A DNA stretch of 64,000 nucleotides from Stromatinia cepivora. Lineage: Eukaryota; Ascomycota; Leotiomycetes; Helotiales; Sclerotiniaceae. Shown here piece by piece: positions 59,405 to 64,000 of this stretch. The DNA lies in contig RCTD01000011.1 of NCBI GenBank assembly GCA_014898415.1, positions 1,426,001 to 1,490,000 of the forward strand, in the 5' to 3' direction. The number at the start of each line of letters is the position of its first letter. Position 1 is the stretch's first letter. The notes beneath the pieces were generated by a model. That model worked only from the letters and a program-made list of their open reading frames with translations, did no database searches and had not been told where the DNA came from. Position numbers and translations under genes: made by a program.

Positions 59405-62400
59405 TTAACTATCGGCATAATCATCATCCTGATGTTGCTGCCAACGATGATTCTCCTTGTTCACCGAGGTATTTGAGTTAATCCAACTTGAATTACTCCT
59501 TAATATTCTCTCTCTCTCAAACTCTTTCCATCGCTTCATAGTGATCTTTGAACTATCGAATTCTCCCTCGTATTCAATTCCCGCTTTCTTAGTCTTTTCA
59601 CCAGCAGTCTTACGAGTATCTCCCCAGGAGAAATCATCGAATTTCCAAAAGGCGTATGTCGGTAATAAGAAATTCCAAATGGGCAAGGAAACGAGATAGA
59701 TCATCATCCAAAGAACGTAGACCCAACGATGAGCAGTTACAACAATCAAAACTGCTGGCAAACCAAGAATCAAAGCTAAAAGTATGAGCGGAATGACTTG
59801 GACAGGGCGACGAATAATTGAAATAATTACTAGGAAACGATTAGTTAGATGTTGCAATGCTATAAAGAATGGCTTACTTACCGACGTATATTGTGAAGGC
59901 TATAGCGGCTGGAAGAACCAAGGTACTGACAAGATCGATAAAGACGACAAATTGCATACTGAAGCAGAAGGTACCGCAAAGATCTCTAACCAAAACCAAT
60001 TCCATCAGATTGTGGACAGTACTGTTAATCCATCTACGCCTTTGTGACATGAGAACCCAAAGGGAGTCTGGTACTTGAGTTTTGCAAACAGCTTGTGGAA
60101 CGAATACTTGTTTACGCTTGGGGAAAGTTCGAAGCATGAGCGTTGAAAGGTATCGATCCTCTCCCAAAAGCAACAAATTCTTCTTGTGTAACGTGTCCAC
60201 TACGTTATCGGAGTAATGTTCGACGACATCAGGATTGGCCAAGATAGGTACCCAATAGTTACCACCCTTTGGAGCCTTAATTCTGTACATGGAGAAACAA
60301 CCTGGAAGACAAGTAACACCACCGAAGATCGACTCAAAGGATTTGACAGAGTGATGTGAAATGAAGTATTCGAACACTTGAATGGCGGTTGTGAAACTGG
60401 CCCGTTTGTTCGCAATCTTTGTCTCGCCGCAAAGTCCCATGATTTCAGGATCTTTTACCATTGCTGATACCATGTGTGTCAAACTGTCGGGGAACACCTT
60501 TGTGTCCGCGTCAACCATGAGAACAACTTCATACATATCCGGAAATATACCACTAATTTGGTAAAATCCATTAAAGATTTCAAACTCGAGTTCAGTCATA
60601 CGTTCATCGAACATGACTTTCTGTAAGAAAGACATCAAGATAATTTGACTGTCACGCTTGCCTCGGTTTCCAGGTTTGCGATGTGTAGCTTCATCAGGAG
60701 TACCACACTTGACAATACACACCATTGGAACTCGGATTTGTCTGTTGGTGTTGATGGTAGAATCAGCACCGTAGTCGTAGAATCCAGCGTAGACCTTGGC
60801 CATATTATGTCTTTTAGATCCTCTCTCCACTGCTACGTAAGAGAAAGCCGGAACTTCTTCAATAGGAGTTACAAATTCCTTCATCATACCAAGAACAACA
60901 TCGGGCGTTGACCTTGGTTCCCCTTCACCCTTGATGATGCCATCACAAATAACTAGGATAGTTTTGTGACTATTTGGATAATCAGTTGTAGCGAGAGAGT
61001 CGAGAGTCGTACGGATACCAAGTTCACCTTCAGAGTAGGCGGTCACTAGAAGAATTGCGTGAGCCAAAGGGAATCCGTATGGTTCCCATTCTTTTGGTGG
61101 CTGAGGAACTACTAGATCGTGAATGAAGCTTGCAGGGTTAGGCCCATCAAACTCATTTGCACCATCTGTTCGCAACAGGCTGTTTCGGCTACTGTTCTGA
61201 TTTCGGAACATGGGGTTCGGGGGAATCAACTGAGCTGTAGAGTTTTGACTCGCCATGGTTGTGGGCTGAGGGCGTCCAACGCGAGATGATCGGTCAGCAG
61301 CAGCATAAGGATTTGAGAATCGAGAAGTCGTCGGCAAAAACACACTGGCTCGTTTGCTTGTCCTGTCAGATCCTGATCCAGTAGCGGAGCTACCAATATC
61401 ACCAGCCATTCTTGGAGGCGCCCGGTAAATATCATCGGACCACTCCTCAATATGTTGTTGGCGCTTCTTGGGGTTGGATGACTGAGAAGTTTTTGATGCA
61501 GCGTATTTGGAAGCAATGAACCATTGGAATATCAAAGCTAATACGAATTTAACCAGAACGATGGCAAGAATGAATGCCAAGGATACATAAAGGACTACTT
61601 TGGAAGCGATACATCCAACAGTCTCGGTATCAACACTTCCAACTTTGATAATCTGCTCGAAACATTGCGCAATTCTCTTATCCTCTGATGATTGGAATGC
61701 GTGTGTAACATCCCTACCGCGTACCGCTGCGTTGGCGGCGGTTGTAGTGTCAGCGAGGGCAGTAAACCTGGATGGAACAGTGACTTGGGTGGTGTCGAAC
61801 CATTTTAAGAGGTCCAGGTCAAGCACGTTGCCAGAGTATACCATGAGGTTTCTCGAAGAATTCTTGATGTCGTCCCACGTAAAATAGACATCTCCAGCAC
61901 TATTGAGTTTGTAAAATGACGAGCGTGCTTCTGCTTGTAAATGGCATGCGTATCCAAAATAAGCACCAATGGTCTCATTTGGGGAGCTTGAGCCATCTTG
62001 GTTGAAAGCATGACAAGGAAAGTACCATGCAAGATCCTTTTCAGAATTGGTTGGAACGTCCGATCCATCAGCTAGAGTAATCAGGCCTTTACATTTGCCA
62101 TTGACATTTTGGAACAAGAAACTTCCGTCCATACCCCCATACTTTTGAGGCAAATCATATAAAACATTCGCACCAGATGTGATGCCTGTTGCAGCAGGAT
62201 GATGTGATTTAGAGAGGTCATATGCGCTACCGTGGAAGATCATATATCCGGAATCCACATGGTTGACTTGTAATCGCAGACCTCCACCAGTACCACATAC
62301 TGTTGCCGTAAATCCAAATGTCAAGAATCCCACAAATGCCATGATAGCGAGAATTATGCTGATCAAACCCATCTTTTCTCTCCAGGCTCTTTGCTGTGCC

Positions 62401-63113
62401 TTGGACCGAAAACCAAAACACTTCAAAACAAAACCCGGACACCAGAAGGTTACAATGGCGCAATAAACATTCCAAAGACTAGGTGGTTTCACAGTATCGA
62501 GGGCCTTCTGCCTTGCTTTCTCTTCTTTGGACATCTTCTGCACCCTCTCTCTCTTCAGCTTGTTTCCTCCTCGAGACTTTGAAGCAAACCCGGCCTTTTC
62601 GTTCGAGGCAAGATCTTCTGGTCCAGCTCCGTGGCCGCGTCTAGGTCGTTTTACCGGGGGTGTAATATCGGATTCTGCTTCTCCTGATGTTCGAAGCCCC
62701 GATGTCTCTGTATTTGCAGCATCTGCCTCTATATCTTCCATTATTGGATCGTTGCCAGTCGTTGAAGGCTGAGTATCCATGTTGGCCGCATGCTGGCGGT
62801 AATGGTAATTGGGATGGTTTTCATCGATTCTGTTACGTTCCGGGCGGATGAGACTTCGCTTTCTCGACATCGCAGTCGCTGGTGTTGTGGTTCGCGTTGG
62901 CGAAATAGGATCGCGAGACATCGTTGGAGTGAGTGGAGATGGTACTGTATCAGAAAAAGAAGATTTTGAAGGTCGACTTTCATGTGTAGGCGAAGCTGCT
63001 GGTAGGGTGTAATAAACAGTTTCTTCATCTTGAACTTGTGCGCGCCGCGAATGATTTCGATAATGATGAGATCTATGTGATTCACCATGATCAGGCCGCC
63101 TAGGAGGAGACAT
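59405..63113 (-). CDS. CHS3: Class IV chitin synthase (yeast Chs3 type)
   Basis: Two exons, 63113-59882 and 59829-59405, 52-nt intron, 1218 residues. A ~200-residue basic, disordered N-terminus is followed by membrane segments ([16 protein letters not shown], then [20 protein letters not shown]) and a luminal or extracellular domain. A further membrane segment ([16 protein letters not shown]) precedes the catalytic GT2 domain: [32 protein letters not shown] and the QRRRW motif at 1024-1028 ([13 protein letters not shown]). Membrane segments run through both exons near the end (for example [20 protein letters not shown]). The enzyme polymerises UDP-GlcNAc into chitin at the plasma membrane. 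The lack of a myosin motor domain separates it from classes V and VII. In yeast, delivery of this class needs Chs4-type partners. Confidence 0.96.
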
Positions 63114-64000
63114 GATTCTATTCGAGTATAATTATTAGATGTTTTCAATGAATCAATTGTGAGATTCAAATGGATTCCTTCAACTTCAATCACTTCGGCG
63201 TCTCCGTTGCTGATGAGAGCGGTTAGAAGGGATGAACCAGCGGTAATCAAATTCCCGGGGAGAAATTATTAGATGCCCGACAACAGAGCTTCTTTTTGCA
63301 GAGCTTTCAATTAAGAGTGAAGGTGAGGGGCAAGCATAACTTCAGAGAGAATGAGGAATATGGGGAAGCATACATTGATGGCGGTCAAACAGTGGTCAAA
63401 GTTGTTTTGTTTGTGCGGAGTCGAGGGATTGTTATATTATCCCTGTATAACGGTTTGGATGGTTCCTTGGTCGACCAAAGTCAAAACAAAGTGGCGCCGG
63501 TAGAGAAGTCCATGTACCGATATTCCTCGAAAATAGCGAATGTAGGTAGATAACGGCAAAGTGATTTAATTGAATGAATAAAACATGTACAGTACGGAAT
63601 AGAAGTGATAAAGCCTGGTCTGGAATATCCCAAATCCAAATGTATCAGGATGAGTGAGTGATGGGTTGGTGAGTGAGTGAAGTGAGTGAATGAAGTGAGT
63701 GAGTGAAGTGAGTGAGTGAGTGAGTGAGTGAGTGAGTGAAGTGAGTGAGTGAGTGAGTATAGGTATTTTTGGCAAGAGTCTATTTCGCACTATCTAATAA
63801 ATACGAACAATTTTCGCCTTCAGATCCTTCCTTCTTTAAACGAGTGATGCAGTATTTTGGGATACTAAAAGTTTCGTTATACCGGTAATGATGAATTCAA
63901 ATTGTATGAGGTGAAATTGAAGATGCTGGAGTAAAGAAACGAAAGATCTTCTCCTGATCTCCAAAATAGTTATGAAAGATTGAGATCTACGATGAGAGAA
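63114..64000. other. Promoter region of the chitin synthase gene, with GAGT repeat
   Basis: Probably contains the promoter and long 5' UTR of the chitin synthase gene in the first ~500 bases. A GAGT repeat follows at 63651-63759. No other gene was seen before the window ends. Confidence 0.5.
63651..63759. repeat. GAGT/GAA tandem repeat
   Basis: Runs of GAGT (also GAGTGAA) over about 110 bases, with GAAGTGAGTGAG blocks repeated about four times. Non-coding. Confidence 0.9.

Overview
The window is nuclear DNA from a filamentous ascomycete. Genes are well spaced, most are interrupted by short introns (about 45-160 nt, GT..AG, CTAAC/CTAAT-like branch sites), and the families are typical of the group: a class IV chitin synthase, a GH17 glucanase, a 2EXR protein, BTB proteins and a MoCo sulfurase. 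AT-rich spacers with many microsatellites fit a Leotiomycete such as Botrytis or Sclerotinia, but that placement is an inference from overall character, not from a search. Exon coordinates were derived by hand from splice signals and reading-frame continuity.

Layout. 0.3-2.6 kb (-): RING-type E3 ligase with an acidic tail. 4.0-5.3 kb (-): 2OG-Fe(II) oxygenase-like protein. 5.3-9.0 kb: long spacer. 9.0-16.6 kb: housekeeping block with NAA25 (NatB auxiliary subunit, +), ILM1 (-), CDC43 (geranylgeranyltransferase I beta, +) and a secreted M20 metallopeptidase (+). 17.2-25.3 kb: four BTB-type genes, all on the + strand, which look like diverged paralogs sharing a C-terminal module. 25.3-30.5 kb: long spacer. 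30.5-31.2 kb (-): disordered protein. 31.2-35.9 kb: spacer with a 191-bp tandem duplication. 35.9-37.8 kb (+): sugar transporter. 38.1-38.7 kb (-): membrane-anchored SRPBCC protein. 39.5-40.3 kb (+): SHR3 chaperone. 41.1-42.7 kb (-): 2EXR protein with a P/Q/A-rich second exon. 43.7-46.2 kb (-) and 46.5-47.6 kb (+): divergent pair, MoCo sulfurase and a mitochondrial ribosomal protein. 48.1-48.6 kb: three different tandem repeats side by side. 49.1-50.6 kb (-): single-pass membrane protein with a Cys-rich ectodomain. 53.9-56.6 kb (+): modular GH17 cell-wall glucanase. 59.4-63.1 kb (-): class IV chitin synthase.

There is no clear biosynthetic cluster, complete transposon, rRNA gene or intact tRNA gene. 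The most unusual content is the BTB array with its shared C-terminal module, the precisely periodic repeats in the GH17 protein (198-nt and 90-nt units), the 2EXR gene in which intron retention opens a second long reading frame, and the compact satellite cluster at 48.1-48.6 kb.
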